Positions 1 to 12,605 of a stretch of 64,000 nt of DNA are shown here, piece after piece. How positions within the stretch are numbered: the stretch's first letter is position 1; the number at the start of each line of letters is the position of its first letter. The position numbers were made by a program, and so were the translations under genes. This DNA is from Lepidodermella squamata (taxonomy: Eukaryota; Gastrotricha): the NCBI GenBank assembly GCA_047495785.1, contig JBLDXI010000010.1, positions 806,001 through 870,000 of the forward strand, written 5' to 3'. The notes beneath the pieces are model-generated. The model was not told where the DNA came from. It searched no databases and saw only the letters and a list, made by a program, of their open reading frames with translations.

Positions 1-2169
1 AGACGATCGCGGTTCGATTTTATTCTGCTCGGCTACATTTTTGCCCAGCCCCGGGACAGGATATGCGGCTACTGCGCATGATTGTTTGAATTTTGATCAG
101 ATCTGAACTAAAATAAAAATGAAGAAAAATAAAGCGAGAATAAATATTCCGAGACCGGACCAGGAGAATTTCTGAAAAATTAAAATTAAAATATGGGTGA
201 TTTTTTAATGTATGGTAAGTGGGCCATTTCGAAGATTAGGGAAGGTAAAATTGAATCCAAATGATCTGAAATCAAAGCTGGAAAACTGGACTTTGCAGAA
301 AAGGAATTCAAACCGAACTTGCCGAAAAATTTAATTTCAATTTTTTCAAAATTTTGTGAGAATTCGGCTCTGTAGGAACCCAGATCCAAACTTCGCTGAA
401 CATTTGAAACCTCTCGAAAGGTTCAGAGCTAGGAAGACATCGTTAGTTGCCTGGAATGAGACCTTTTCCAATCGAAATGACCTTATTTATGGTCATCAAT
501 ATTGCCCGCCCTGACCTGAAATTTATTTTGGCGTGCATTTTTTTCAAACCATCACTAACCCTGCTTTCAAGATTAATGTTCGTTGCAATATTCTGCTGAG
601 TCGATTTGTCTCAAAATTAGGACGTTGTAGATTCGGACGGATCGAATAGCAGCTGTACAACAGGTACTTGCGACACTATTATCGGAAGTTGGCGTGAGGC
701 CTAGCCGGAAAAAGAACGCTGAGCCTGTAACTGAGACGTTAATGATGCGGAAAATAACAAGTGCGTATAAGTATAATGTGATATTATCACATTGAAGAGG
801 ATGATCCGGATGTAGGATAAAAGGGGATGCCACCTTTATTGTCATACGCATATGCAACACTGTAACGGATACTGTCATGCGGAAGTAGGAGGAGGAGCAA
901 AAGGCTCTGAAGCTGTTAAAAGACAGCTTTCATGAAAAACAAGGCTGCAAGGTACAGGGAACAGCTATCCTACTCGAACTAAAACTTCGGGTAGTAGTAG
1001 TAGTACCTTTCCTGATAGCAAATAGCAAGTTACCCAGCACCAGCAGCATCTTCGATCGGAAAATCCTCGGCAGCTCGCCAAAAGGGTTCCTGTAAAAATT
1101 TGAGGACTAAAAAATTAAGAGGTAAATGTTACACTTGCGAGATCGAATATTCAATCAAATGTTTTTTCAAGCATTTTCCCCCGTGCCTCATCGCCTCATC
1201 GATAGCTCACTTGCTTTCGTTGAATTGTCAGGTTGAGAAATTTCGTGGATCCTGAGAGTACCTACCTGAATTAGGTAGTTGAACTTTGGTTCCGCTTCAG
1301 AGAATTTATATTCATTTTTAACTCAATTTTTTTTTATTATTTTAAATAATTTAATATCACTTTTCCATTCGTTTTTGATTTTATTCGAATTAGGAATTGT
1401 CACATTTCTGATTTTTCAAACTGAGATGCTTCAGCGAGTATGGAAAGAAGTTTTCGCCGTTTCACATGGAAAAAGGAAGCGAATGAAAAAAAAACAGGTG
1501 TGAAACCTGAAGCCGCATGAAATGCTTAAAACGGAGTTCAAGGTCCGAAGAGGGGCAGTTCAGGAAGCCGAGAAGATAGCGAGGTGGATACGCCTTATTA
1601 TATATATCTTTCAAAAACGCAGCGATTTCCTCGAAAATTGCGAAATTCGAGGAGCGGATTCTAAAATTTTTTTAGCTCTAAAAACAAGTTCATAAAAAAG
1701 CACCTGAAGTTGTTCCTAATTTCAAACGAAAAAAGAACGAATATAATTCAGTTTTAACGAGGGCAAATGATAGGAATTTTTCAAATATTAAAAAAAAATC
1801 AGGAATGACGAAATCCGAGGTTTCCAAGTGAACGCTGTAAATTTTACGTTTCAAGATCTAAATTGAAGACCCGAAGGTTAAATTTCGCTTAAATCCTAAA
1901 ATTTAATTGGATATTCGGGTTCAAAGTCTTTCTTCGAATTTCAATTTTTTTATTACGATGCCAAAATATTAGGAAAATTTAGCACTGGAACCTCAATTTG
2001 ATCAGTCTAATTTGGACCTAAAGAATTTCAAACAATTTCAATTTTGAATTAAATTTTTTTATCATTTTATTTGCACTTCATTCAAAGGCCGTTCATGGTG
2101 CTTCATTCTACTTCCCAGCTACCAAAAACGAAGATGGCTATCATACTGCCGATCTGCATGCTAACCATC
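1..2169. other. Intergenic, no gene recognised
   Basis: AT-rich sequence with short chance open frames only. No signal-peptide exon, recognisable domain or inverted-repeat element was seen on either strand. Confidence 0.5.
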
Positions 2170-3310
2170 TTAAAATTGGCGCTTGGAACCAGCCAGCTTT
2201 CGCAGCATTTTATCCGCAACTTCATTCACCGCCGCTTTGAACTCGCGATTCATGCGAATTATTTCAATCCTTTTAACGTTATCATCGAATCCGCGACTCT
2301 TATTACCACCAACCTCAGCATCGCCCAACCGCTTCGAGACAAGTTCAACTGCGGTTTTATCAGCTCTACGATTCGGAACCAGCTTCGAATCATTGCCTGC
2401 GCGACGGCGATTTATGGCCTCGATAGCCGCCAAATTGCGGCGGAAAATTGTCTGCCGTTTTAGGTCTTCGGCGGGCGAATCGTACTTCTTGCCGTACTTC
2501 AACTTCCAAGCCTCCCAATCTTTGTCTAAGGTTTGAACTTCCAAGCCATTTTTCCTCACATTTTCATCGAGTTTCAGCTTCAAAATATCATTTTGCTGGA
2601 GACGTCCTGGCCGTTTCTGGATTATTTGACCATCTTTTCCGTCAGCAACCTTTTCGCGTAGGTTCCTCAGCTTTTCAGCCAATTTTTCAGCCAAAGCTCG
2701 TAATTTTCGGCGGAATTCTTCAATTCGAACCTTTTCATCAGTATTAACTTCCGTATTAGGCCGTCGTGTTGAGAAGGCGTTAGGCTTTTGAGCTTCCAAG
2801 GCATCGAGAGCTCGCCGGAACGTAGCGTCCATGCGCCTGCTGTGGCTGTGCAGAGCGCCGACGAGTTGCCGAACAGCTTCGATGCGGCGCCTTTCCACGG
2901 ACACGCCCTCATTCACAATGAGTCCTTCGGTCTTAACAGCCGGGGTCGTTTCTGAAAAAATTTCAAACCATAATTACTGAAAAATTTTAAAATTTAAAAA
3001 ATTTCAATTTCAATTTAAAATTTTCCCCTTTTTCAAATTTGAGTAATAGGATTATTACTAATTCCTATCAAAGGTCAAACCGGCTGATTTTTTGGCCCTC
3101 AATTTGGAAAAAAATCCTGACTAAAATTTAATTAAAAATTTAATAAATTTAATAAAAAAATAATTCCTAAAAGGGACTGATTCTTTATAATATTATTTCC
3201 AAAATTCCGAAATTCCAAATAATTTTTTATTGAATTTTTCAAAGCAACTTACCATGGCCAGCCAATGCTCCCACGACCACAGAAGAAAAAACGATGATGA
3301 GAAATTTCAT
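2170..3310 (-). CDS. Secreted protein with stand-alone I29 cathepsin-propeptide inhibitor domain
   Basis: Two exons: 3310-3253, then 2951-2170, joined in phase 1 through a 301-base intron (GTAAG...TTTTTTCAG), giving about 279 residues. Exon 1 is a signal peptide (MKFLIIVFSSVVVGALAG). Exon 2 has a basic, Ala/Glu/Arg-rich helical stretch (about residues 35-120), then a segment reading DWEAWKLKYGKKYDSPAED followed by RQTIFRRNLAAIEAINRR. This is the ERFNIN-like helical pattern of the I29 inhibitor domain found in papain-family proenzymes. No peptidase domain follows: the frame ends after a further basic region. By family knowledge, free I29 proteins (CTLA-2, crammer type) inhibit cathepsin L-like proteases. 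That role is inferred here. The I29 fold is clear; the flanking regions are unrecognised. Confidence 0.75.
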
Positions 3311-3695
3311 TTTGTTTGGTGAATGAAGTGAAATGTTACCTCAATTGATACAATTTATTGGGATTTGTAGCTTCTTCATTTAACATTCTGATAAGGTTGC
3401 AATAGGAACTGTCTAGACGCATGCACATCATGTATGCAGAGCCGTGACCTACCCATTCCTAATCTCAGTTCGTTTTGTGGAGTGCGGAGAATATTTTTAC
3501 ACTTTCAGCCTTCAGCCTCTCAGACCGGTCGAAGATAGGAGATTCTTTATAATTTGGTCAAAGCTGAAACTAACAATTTATAGCCTTTAAAGGGTTCCTT
3601 AAATGACCGAAATAGAAGTGATTCTTAGATTCTAGGACAAAGCTAAGAATTACGGAAAAGCCAGCTTAAATTGGCTTTAATTTTATTGTTAAGAA

Positions 3696-6295
3696 TTATT
3701 GAATTTGAATTATTGAAAGAAATTGCACCAACATCCAGCTAATAAGAGCCCAAGAGATTGTGTTTGCAGGCCAATTCGAAAGAGCGAAACTGTTTTCAGG
3801 TTTAACAATCTCGTTCTCCGGGTCCTCTACATCGCCTGATCCGGATCCATATCGACCCCTCTCGTGGCCAGATCCACTGCCAGACGTGCCATTGACCTCA
3901 TCTTCCTTTACAACAGGTATCGAAGTCGATTTCTTCTTGGTACCAGCCTTCCCGTTATCTTTTGACCCATCCTTAGCTTTGTCCGATGCCTCAGGGATTC
4001 CGGTGGTTTGGGGACCTTCGCTAGGCGGGGAAGGATAAGGCCCAATGTCGTCTTTGATTCCTCTCATCCTACAAACCTCCTCCAATAGTTTGATCTCACT
4101 TGAATTCAGCGGTTTGTTATCTATCAGCAAACAAGCTATTCGTTCCTTTATCGATTCAGCATTACGAAGCAAAAACATCGATGGCATAAGATTGCCAGAA
4201 TGCAGCAAATCAATATCAGCCCGTTCTTGAGCCAGCTCTCCGGTTTGAGTGTACAGCTTCAGTGTCTTATTCTGCGAATCCCAAGTAACAGCACCAAACA
4301 TCCAGTTATCGATTGGGCAAACGATTTTGGTCGTATTAAAGGCTTTATCATCACTTGCAGCGATTCCGAGCTTATTTTCAAAGCAGATAACTTCAATGCC
4401 TCGCCCCTTTTCCAGGAATATTTCAGCGAATGGATGTCGCTTTTTCCTCTCATTATGCGGCATGTAGTACATACTGAACGTCAAACCTCGAGCTCCTCCA
4501 GCTGATTCTTCCAAGAAGAACCCATCCCACTCAACGAATCGGTTACTTAAATGATCGTACTTGATATAGTCCAGGTACTCTACAGCAGTATCAGCCTCGC
4601 CGAACGGCCCAGCTGCCCATTTTATAGCCTTCGAGAACTGCGGGCCAGATTCATATCGAATTTTCCGGTTCAAAATATTGACAAGACCGTTTTTCCTATC
4701 TAAAGGGGCGTAGTAGTAGACATTCTTCAAAAAATCATGGGAAACCCATTTGTTGCGATCATTGACCGGGCAATGAGAGTTGAGGAAGTCCGGAAAGGTC
4801 CTAGTATCAGCGCCAGGGCAATGGCAAACCATTTGCTGCATATCTCCTAGCAACATCGTATTGTTGAAGATTTCTAAACAAGATAGGCCAATCGCAGAAT
4901 CTGTTTCATTAGGCCCAATGAGTAAGGAATGGCCTAAGCTTGATGTCAGAGGAGGGGTTGTAGATTCCTTAAGCTTCCTCGAATCTTCCAGAAGATTCCG
5001 CTTATCATCCTGCCACCAAAGGATTACTCGAGAGTTGTTCTTGTCGAGTGAAACTCCGAAAAATGCCCACCGTCCTGGTCCGAGAGCTAGTTTGTAAGTT
5101 TCCACCTGTTTCAACCCCACATAATCGATGGTAATTGAAGAGCAATTCTCCATGAATTGAACCGATATCGATCGCTCTAATTCAAAGAGTTTTATAGGCC
5201 GATCTGATTTGATGTCAAGCCTAGGGCAATACACGTAGAATGTAAAGGCCCACTGTTCGGTTGCTATGGTAACAGCATCGTATTTCGCTAGCCACGATAC
5301 GCCTTTCACTGGAACGAAAAAGGCGTCTTTCTGTAAGTCGGTGAAGTTGTTGAAGGTTACGTCGTAGCTTGAGGGGGGCTTAAGCCGAACTAGGTCGATA
5401 TTTTGGCTGTCCTTGTTAAGGGGCAGGAATAACGCGGCAATGTCAACCCTTGGGCCGCGGTAAGGTGGTGATAAGAGACACCCCGGTCTCCAGCGATTTT
5501 TCATTAATCTATCTCGTAATCGACAGGGAAGTTGAGCGATTTCTGCTTGGCTTAATGCCGATGTGAAGATGGCAACGTTTGACAACATGTCCTTATTCAG
5601 AAATGAGCCTATTCCGATATAGGACTGCAGCGAAGTTACAGTTAATTCGCTGAGTGATGCCCGATGCTGAACTGCCGAGTAGCTGTGGTAGAAAATCGCT
5701 TCTTTAGCTGCTAAATCGATGGTAACAGCGTGAAAAGTCCAAGTATCAGTTGCCATTTTAACATCTAGCTTTCCGGTTATTGGGACTTTGGATTTCTTCA
5801 CCCGAATCGCCGGGCGAAGGTCTTTCGTAACTCCGATAAAGATTTTTTCAGGGTTTCCTACAGATACTGCGAAAGCCTGTTCGTTATTGCCTTTGAATAA
5901 AAAGTAGGCTATGGTGAAGGTTTTGAAAGCGCTGGTACAATTGTGCGCTTTAAAACGACTCGCATAGCTGATTTTTTTGAATGAAGTAAATTGCGAGGTT
6001 ATTCCGACGTGCCGCAACCCGAACGGCCCACCTTTGCCGTTCACTCGGCCAGCTCTGAATTTATAAAATTCGTTCATGGTTTTCTTCTGAGGGGTGTAAC
6101 GAAGGCGCTTACAGCTTTTGCATTGCAAGCCCTGATGAATGCTTAGCGTTACAACTTCACAAAAGCCAGGCGATGTCAATGGATCAGCCTGGGACAGTAC
6201 TGGAATAAGAAAGATACAAGCAGCTGCAGATCTATTAGCTTTTCTATAATATACTTACCACTTACAGCAAATATTATACAAATGAGGATGAACAT
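3696..6295 (-). CDS. Secreted LamG-repeat protein with Ser-Gly repeats and GPI-like tail
   Basis: Exon 1 is 6295-6259 (start and signal peptide), exon 2 is 6199-3696, joined in phase 1 by a 59-base intron ending TTATTCCAG; 846 residues. The mature N-terminus should follow MFILICIIFAVSVLSQA. Three successive stretches of roughly 200 residues look like concanavalin/laminin-G folds, with repeated patterns such as WTFHAVTIDLAAKEAIFYHS, WAFFGVSLDKNNSRVILWW and WMFGAVTWDSQNKTLKLY ('W.f..vt.d....l.ly'). A Pro/Ser/Lys-rich linker follows, then two GSGSG motifs in acidic surroundings (about residues 779-804), typical glycosaminoglycan attachment sites. The C-terminus is a hydrophobic segment ending the protein, as in GPI-anchored proteins. 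Likely a cell-surface adhesion or proteoglycan-type molecule. The LamG assignment rests on pattern; exact domain borders are uncertain. Confidence 0.75.
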
Positions 6296-6886
6296 AATTC
6301 TCAGATCGGAATCCAGAGGTTAGCGTTGGAGTACAGAAGGCGTTAAGGTGGGATTTTTCATTTTATTCTTCCATGTGCGATTATTTAATCTGACTGTAAC
6401 TGAGATCAGCTTTCAATTAAATGTTATCAATATTTGAACGTAAACAGCTTTATAAATTATTTACATCAGCATAATATATGATTTTAAAACATATTTTTCT
6501 GATCCGGGGATCAACTGCTTCTTGGCATTTACTTCTATTCCCGTCTAATTTCCCCTCTCCGTGGAACACTGAAGGATGTTTTAGATTAGTTGCAGGGTGC
6601 AGCTTAGAGGGCAAGACTTAGAGGGCTAGTTAATTAATTTAGACGTCCCCTCACAACAGACAGTCGAGCCCTCCCAACACGGCAGGGTATCAGAACTAAT
6701 ATTTAATGATAGGTATGTCTTGGATTAAGTTGAAGAACAATCAATTTTCATTCAATCGCTGGATAGCAAAGTCTAAAAGCGAGCATTACGTAGGCAGCTG
6801 GAAATCTGAACCTCCTCTAATTACCGTGTGTTTTGATAAGGACTCACCTTCAAGGTTGCATTCTCAAATATTGTGCGGGAAAGAAA
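6296..6886. other. Intergenic, upstream region of receptor copy 1
   Basis: Spacer between two divergently oriented genes. The only recognised element is the conserved 16-base block at 6693-6708 shared with other receptor copies. Confidence 0.5.
6693..6708 (+). promoter_or_regulatory. Conserved upstream block of receptor copies
   Basis: GAACTAATATTTAATG occurs about 180 bases before the start codon of receptor copy 1. It recurs at 12402-12417, 15045-15060 and 28115-28130, at 186-212 bases before copies 2, 3 and 5. It may be a core promoter or simply the retained part of the duplicated unit. Confidence 0.4.
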
Positions 6887-9520
6887 ATGTTAATCCGCTT
6901 ATATCTCATCTTTGTAACGGTGGTCCAATGCAGTTCTCCCCAGAAACTAGTTTTCAGAAGCCCGATGCCAAGCTTGATAGCTGAATCAAACAGATCGATG
7001 GCTGAGAGACGAATTCCTTTAACCCTTACAACATCGATCAACTACAGCGGCGGAGTGACGGTAGCTCTTGGTCCACTTTGCACCGAATCAATGCGATACG
7101 CACTGGAGAAAATTCGGAAATCAAATCAACTGCTGAAAAACTATGATTTAAAGTTGACGCTGTTCGACGATCAGGTAAAGAGAGGACATCAATAGGATGA
7201 ATAGCGCTCATTTTGATCTGCCTTTTTTTAGTCGCTAACATACCGTGGTATCCAATATGTAACTAGCAAATTACGTGAGCAAGAAACTGACAGCAATGCC
7301 GCAGAGAACGTCATGCCGCTGGTATTGGGAAACAATGGAAAGCTCTACACTGGGCAATACTTGCAGTACTTCAACTTCTTCACGATCAACCACGGGCAAA
7401 CAGTTCACGTTTCTCGAATTTTGCATATCGACAGAGACTCACTTCCTTCCTCGATCCACTTGTTCATTCCCCACGAATACGTTTACCCGTCGGTGGCCGA
7501 ATTCATTTCAAAGATGAATTGGTTGAAGCTAGCGATTCTGTCTACCGATAACATCTACTGGAACAGGGTAATTAAATTCGAAAACAATTAGTAGTTGAAT
7601 GATAGTTAATATCATTTCAGTGGGATCTGGCATTGATCAAAGAAATGTTTGCGAGGAACATCACCATTCTTGGGAACGTTCGAATAACCATAGCACTTGG
7701 TGCTACTGTTCCAACCTCGAATGATATAGAAAATACTGTGCTTGAGTTGATAGCTTTCAGAGAAGCTAGGATTTTTGTGATCCATGTATCTGTTGCAGTT
7801 GAAACATCCTGTTTTCTATTCAAATATGGCCTGTACGGACCAGGGTACGTTTTCTTAATGCCTGCTATCGGAATATTCAACGTAGACTCCCCAATACCAT
7901 ACGCATGGTGCACGAGTGATATGATAGCAGCGGTTCTAGAGAGTGTCCTCTTTTTCGGGCAAATGCCTCTTAGCGAAATTCGAGGCCCAGAAAATGTAAG
8001 AGCATCGGATGGAACGAGTGGCGCCGAGCTGGATGCCTATCTGCGTAGTAGAATCGAATCCCCTGAAAATATTCCATCTTGGTGGCTACGCACTACTTGC
8101 TACGATATGATGCTATTCGCGGCTTACGTGCTCAACGATACTGAATCTAAACTTCTTCGGCAAAACCAAACTTTGGGTGACTGGGCAGGAGGTAGCGGAA
8201 ATTTCCGGAACAACGGGTCTTACCTATTCTCCCTGGTGAAGGAGAGCATTTTCACCGTCGAGATGCAGGGCTTCATTAGTAAGCTAAAGTTCGACCTGGC
8301 GACTGGCTTCAACTGGGCTGGCAACTACTATCTGGCAATAACTCAGCTTCAAAGAATCAAAGGTGATGGAACATCGCAGACAGATACTTCTAGGATGGTT
8401 CCGATATTTGGCGCCCTAATGAATGCGAGCGATGGATCTGTAAAATTCGGCCCTGGTAAACTCTTATGGAAAACATCTGATGGCCAGGCACCTCGCGATG
8501 GAATGCTGGTAGTTGAATCGAAGTGGGCTAATCCCGTCTTAACGTTTTCGCTTCTTGCCGGTGAGTCATGATAGCTTACATTTATTCATAATGAATGAAA
8601 CTTTTATTCAGCGATTTCGGCATTGGTAATGCTTTTAGTTCTACTTCTGTTGATTCTATCTTCAATGGGCAAGTTGAACTTTGCTGGCGGGTTCAATCAA
8701 TGGAGCTATCGGCTGCTTCTTGTTGGGGATGTGTTTTTGGCGTGTCACCCGTTGATAATGGGGATTGAAAATGATAGCACCATTCATGTTCGCTGCATGA
8801 CATCCTATTTCTTCATAAACATCGGAATTTCCATCATTTTAACGCAGCATGTGGCCAAGCTATGGTTTAACTACATATCGCTCAAATCACCCGTTCAAAA
8901 ACAAAAAAGGAAGTCTACAGTTACAGCCTCTCAAGTAATGTTAGCAAGAACTAGCGAGCCACAACACGCTCTGGAGGAGAAGATTCCCGCCAAAAAAGCA
9001 GGTGGTTTTATTGTTGCCTACGTACTGTTGAATGGCGTGATCTTTATTATTTGGTTTACGGTTGAACCCCTGATTACTTTAAAAAGCGTTCTTAGCTTCG
9101 AGCTATCAACGACTGACATCAGTTTAGCCTACAGTTTCTATGACTATGAATGCACCATGGGACATTTTCCTTTGGTGGGGGATTTCCAATTTCACAACTT
9201 GATGTTGCTGTTACTCGGAATTCCGAACGGTATTCTGATTTTGACAGCGTTAGCCCTGTCTTTAATGCTTGAACATGTAAGTTCTTTCTATTTTTTGTCA
9301 ATTAAAGTGTAACTTTATGGTTTCGAATCAGGCTGGAGTTGCTTTATTGCGCCAATCGACCAATGGAACGATACTAATAATAGTAGCATCATGCGCCATA
9401 GGGCTGATATTCTCAAATGATTGGAGAAGTCTTCAGAAATTGGTGTCTTCTTCATGCTTGGCCATCGCATGCTGCAATTTGCTGACTCAATTCGTATTTA
9501 TCACGAAATTCAACTGCTAA
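6887..9520 (+). CDS. GABA-B-like class C GPCR, copy 1 (intact)
   Basis: Five exons: 6887-7174, 7232-7567, 7621-8560, 8612-9276, 9332-9520 (phases 0, 0, 1, 0); 805 residues. The start chosen gives a signal peptide (MLIRLYLIFVTVVQC). Exons 1-3 encode a Venus-flytrap ligand-binding region of about 470 residues, with GPLCTESMRYALEKI near its N-terminus. There is no cysteine-rich domain: SDGQAPRDGM leads straight into helix 1, the GABA-B arrangement. Exons 4-5 carry seven hydrophobic helices; Cys in HVRC (helix 3) can pair with Cys in YDYEC (second extracellular loop). The second intracellular loop is basic (KSPVQKQKRKS). The protein ends seven residues past helix 7 (ITKFNC), so it lacks the long tail and coiled coil of true GABA-B subunits. 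The ligand is unknown. Confidence 0.88.
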
Positions 9521-9720
9521 GAATGTACATTCGTTTTTCCTCCTATTTCACCAAGCATGCTTGTAACTCCGCACATAGATCCGAACATAACTGCGTTTGC
9601 TAAGCCGAACCCTTTTTTTATTATATTATTCATATTCGACAGCTTAAAACCGCACCAACTTTCGCGGGAATACGTGCATATATTGTTTCGTAAAATCACA
9701 TTAGATACCAAATCCTTATA

Positions 9721-10469
9721 AAGCACGGATGATAATTTTTTTGCCTCGAATTATTTTAATAACTCCGTAACCATGAGGAATTTTTTGGAGCGGGTTTCAC
9801 CAGTCGATAGATCTAGTCTGTTGTAAACTTCCCTTGAATCCTCGTTAGATTGGTATGAAATTTGAGAAATTGGTGACGAAAATACTTCTTTTGATTTTTG
9901 GTGAAAAAATTCATTTTTGCAAACTGCTATTTTCCAGCTTTTAGCGTTTTTTTGCCATTTTCCTGTAGTAAAGCTAAATTGGTCCACATTCTTAGCAAGG
10001 AGTGATGTCAATACCGCCCCGTTAACCGAGGTTTTCACTTTGGACCAGACAGAAACGTTTCTCCTTAACGAAATGAGATCCGAGATGGTTTTTGAAATTT
10101 TTGTGGGATTGAACCAAATTTGCAAATCTGCAAGTTTTGGGTTGTGCAATTGTGGATTTTTGGGGAAATCGGCGACATAGATGAATGGCGGACCACCTCT
10201 CGACTACATCTGAACCCTCTGAGAGGCCGAAAGTTGCCGAAAGTCACATCGGATGCAAAATAGCATTTTTCAAAAAAGAGCTTTTTCACCAAAAATCAAA
10301 AGAAGTATTTTCGTCACCAATTTCTCAAATTTCATACCAATCTAACGAGGATTTCAGAGAAGTTTACAACAGACTAGATCTGTCGACTGGTGAAACCCGC
10401 TCCAAAAAATTCATCATGGTTACGGAGTTATTAAAATAATTCGAGGCAAAAAAATTATCATCCGTGCTT
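9721..10469. mobile_element. TA-flanked MITE with about 190-base terminal inverted repeats
   Basis: The left end (AAGCACGGATGATAATTTTT) and the right end are near-perfect inverted copies over about 190 bases (9721-9915 and 10275-10469). TA dinucleotides flank both ends (9719-9720, 10470-10471). The paralogous spacer at 27908-27945 has the same flanks with a single TA and no insert, so this is a direct empty-site proof of insertion and of TA target duplication. No transposase is encoded; open frames inside the repeats are chance. TA duplication fits Tc1/mariner-like mobilisation, but the terminal sequence does not identify a family. Confidence 0.85.
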
Positions 10470-11308
10470 TAAATTGTCGTTTCGCGTTAAAAAGGAGCCG
10501 CTGTGTGCATATTACCATGAAACGTTTATCACTACATTACTTTCTCAGTGAAAAAGTTTCAAGATGGAATTCTTCATATTATTCACTCTTGAAATATGAT
10601 TCAGATTGATTAGCATTCAGCTGTCATAGCAATTTCAGGTTTCTAAATTACTCTGTTATTTTGAATGCATTGCAAGTGTTTTACCTCCGCTTGCTCAACC
10701 GGCGCACAGAAGCTGGACGGAACTACGTCCTAGTTTATTTATTTATTCGAAAGCTCATACGCCCAAGAGAGGTCAGTTTGCCGTAAGCCGCGTATAATTA
10801 AACCCAACTATTGGAATTGAATCTTGTTCTCGTTCTCTTAACCTTGGGATCTATGCACTCAAATGAGATAGTAAGTAAATGAAATTACCAAACTGTTTAT
10901 TTCAGTTTTCTGTGGAATTGTGGCCTTGACGTTCTTGGTTCTGCTTCGTCCTCTTGCGGAAAAAATATGAAATTTATTTGAGCAAAATAAAGCCTCGGGT
11001 GTATTGCGCATTCCACAGCGCAAGTGAGGAATGCGCAAGTGGGGTAATTCAATGTGCAGGGTTGCTGGAAAATCACGTAACGACGCTGGCAGGCATAAGA
11101 GTTCGATCTGGGATTAACTCTCCTGACATTACCAGCGTTCAATGTACTATTACATATTTTGACTGCATTACAATAGTTTAAGGCAAGGTATAAGGTATAA
11201 AACTCCTTTTTATTCTTATTATTTGTTCGCGCTCGCAATTCATGACATTTCATCTCATCTTCGCATTTATTCTAACTTGCATCTCCGATGACAGCTAGCC
11301 GAAGTCGC
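10470..11308. other. Spacer, part of duplicated receptor flank
   Basis: 10477-10640 is homologous to 27932-28025 and partly to 12190-12290, so it belongs to the duplicated receptor 3' flank. The rest shows no gene. Confidence 0.45.
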
Positions 11309-11676
11309 TCAGATTCTAACTTTTTCCCAGTTGCGGTAAGGTCCTTTAATCGGGTCAGACAAAGGACAATACTTCAGCAGATAGCAGTGGAGCTTAGTTG
11401 GATTGTACTTTATGGCTTGGCAGCTTTTCATTTCGCGGCACCGTTGTCGGCACACGCCGTAACCGAATGAATTCTCAACTTTGATTAGATTTTTTACAAC
11501 TTTGATAAGATTTAACAGTCTTTACCAATGCGTCTGAATATGTAATCTGTTCAAAGATGAAAACAAATAATAAAGCTAGAGTAATTACTTGCCGAGGAAA
11601 GAGAAAGCTTACCGTTCTGGGCAATGGCAACAGCGACGAGCACGGTGAGGACGGCTAATATTTTAACGATAGACAT
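11309..11676 (-). CDS. Small secreted Apple/PAN-like protein
   Basis: Three exons read on the minus strand: 11676-11613 (start, signal peptide MSIVKILAVLTVLVAVAIAQ), 11546-11526 (21 bases) and 11478-11309; 84 residues. All junctions are phase 1. The mature part has five cysteines in the order VCRQRC...SCQAIKYNPTKLHCYLLKYC and ends GPYRNWEKVRI. 'C.a..y.....C.l' followed by a C-terminal 'r.W' is the pattern of PAN/Apple modules, here in a minimal single-domain secreted form. The 3' acceptor of intron 2 (ATCAAAG) is unusual but is the only one that keeps the frame. PAN modules bind proteins or sugars; a specific role cannot be given. Confidence is limited by the short exons. Confidence 0.6.
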
Positions 11677-12605
11677 GGCTCGTGTTTGATAAGATCAAAA
11701 TTGAAGTTAACTTGAAGTTAGCTGGGAAAGATTAACAATGATGCCAGCATTTTAGGCTTGTTTTGCACCGAAATTCTCTAAGCTAACAGCAAGCCGGCGC
11801 TAATCACGGCAGCTGAAACTACGATAGCGAACCTTTCCGAATATTGTTGAATCTTTTTCTAATTATTGTGTTGTCAATTGTTAAGCACATCCATCACCGG
11901 CGCTTCGCGAGTGAACAACATTGCAGCTGAATCGAAGGGCGTTGTAGCCGTCAGATAATATGTAAAATATGTGCAAATACACCGAGGCATAGTAGTATCT
12001 ACCGAATGTCAGGGCTCCATTGAAAAGCATACTCCATTGAAATAGGCTTGGGGTTATATTTTTTTAAGGAGCCATAACGCCCTGAAGAGGAAAGCTCAGA
12101 CAAGTGATCCATGGAAGACAACAACAACATTGAAAATCAAGATAGCATAAATAGAAGACTGATCGGGATCAGTATAGTAAACAAAAGCAGATGGAATTTT
12201 TCATTTTACTCACTCTTGAAATATTATTCTGACTTATCAGCATTCAGCTGTATTAGCACTTATGGTTTTTCAAAGGCTGCTGAGTTACTATTATACCCTC
12301 CGGAAGTGAACCGTCCTTGTATTGGCTTGGATATTCTTGGTCTCTTTTTTAAATTCTTTCGTTTGGCGTTTGCTCTAATTTCTCTGTCTTGGGGAACAAA
12401 TGAACTAATATTTAATGGGATGCTAAATTAGGTTGAAGCGCACCTTACAATTCGTACAAAATCCTACAGACGAGGGTGCACCTAATATGCGCATGAGGTC
12501 AGACGGAGAAGGGGCTGAAACCTGAAACGATTGGTCTTCATCTTGATAACGATTCATCTCAAAAATTGCATCGGAAATATTTTACTTTCATTAAAACGAA
12601 GGGCA
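11677..12605. other. Spacer upstream of receptor copy 2
   Basis: 12290-12605 is homologous to the region before receptor copy 5 (28030-28340), including the conserved block at 12402-12417. Nothing coding was recognised in the remainder. Confidence 0.45.
12402..12417 (+). promoter_or_regulatory. Conserved upstream block, copy 2
   Basis: Same GAACTAATATTTAATG block as before copies 1, 3 and 5, here 189 bases before a pseudogene start. Confidence 0.35.

Noticed and set aside
573-878. A 101-residue open frame on the minus strand
   Set aside because: No start context, leader, domain or splice partner; composition looks random.
2071-2747. Open frames on the + strand over the I29 gene
   Set aside because: They mirror a spliced minus-strand gene with signal peptide and domain; the + frames have neither.
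9751-10439. Two similar predicted proteins ending in ETRSKKFLMVTELLK-like sequence
   Set aside because: They are the two arms of one inverted repeat read in opposite directions, not a gene pair.
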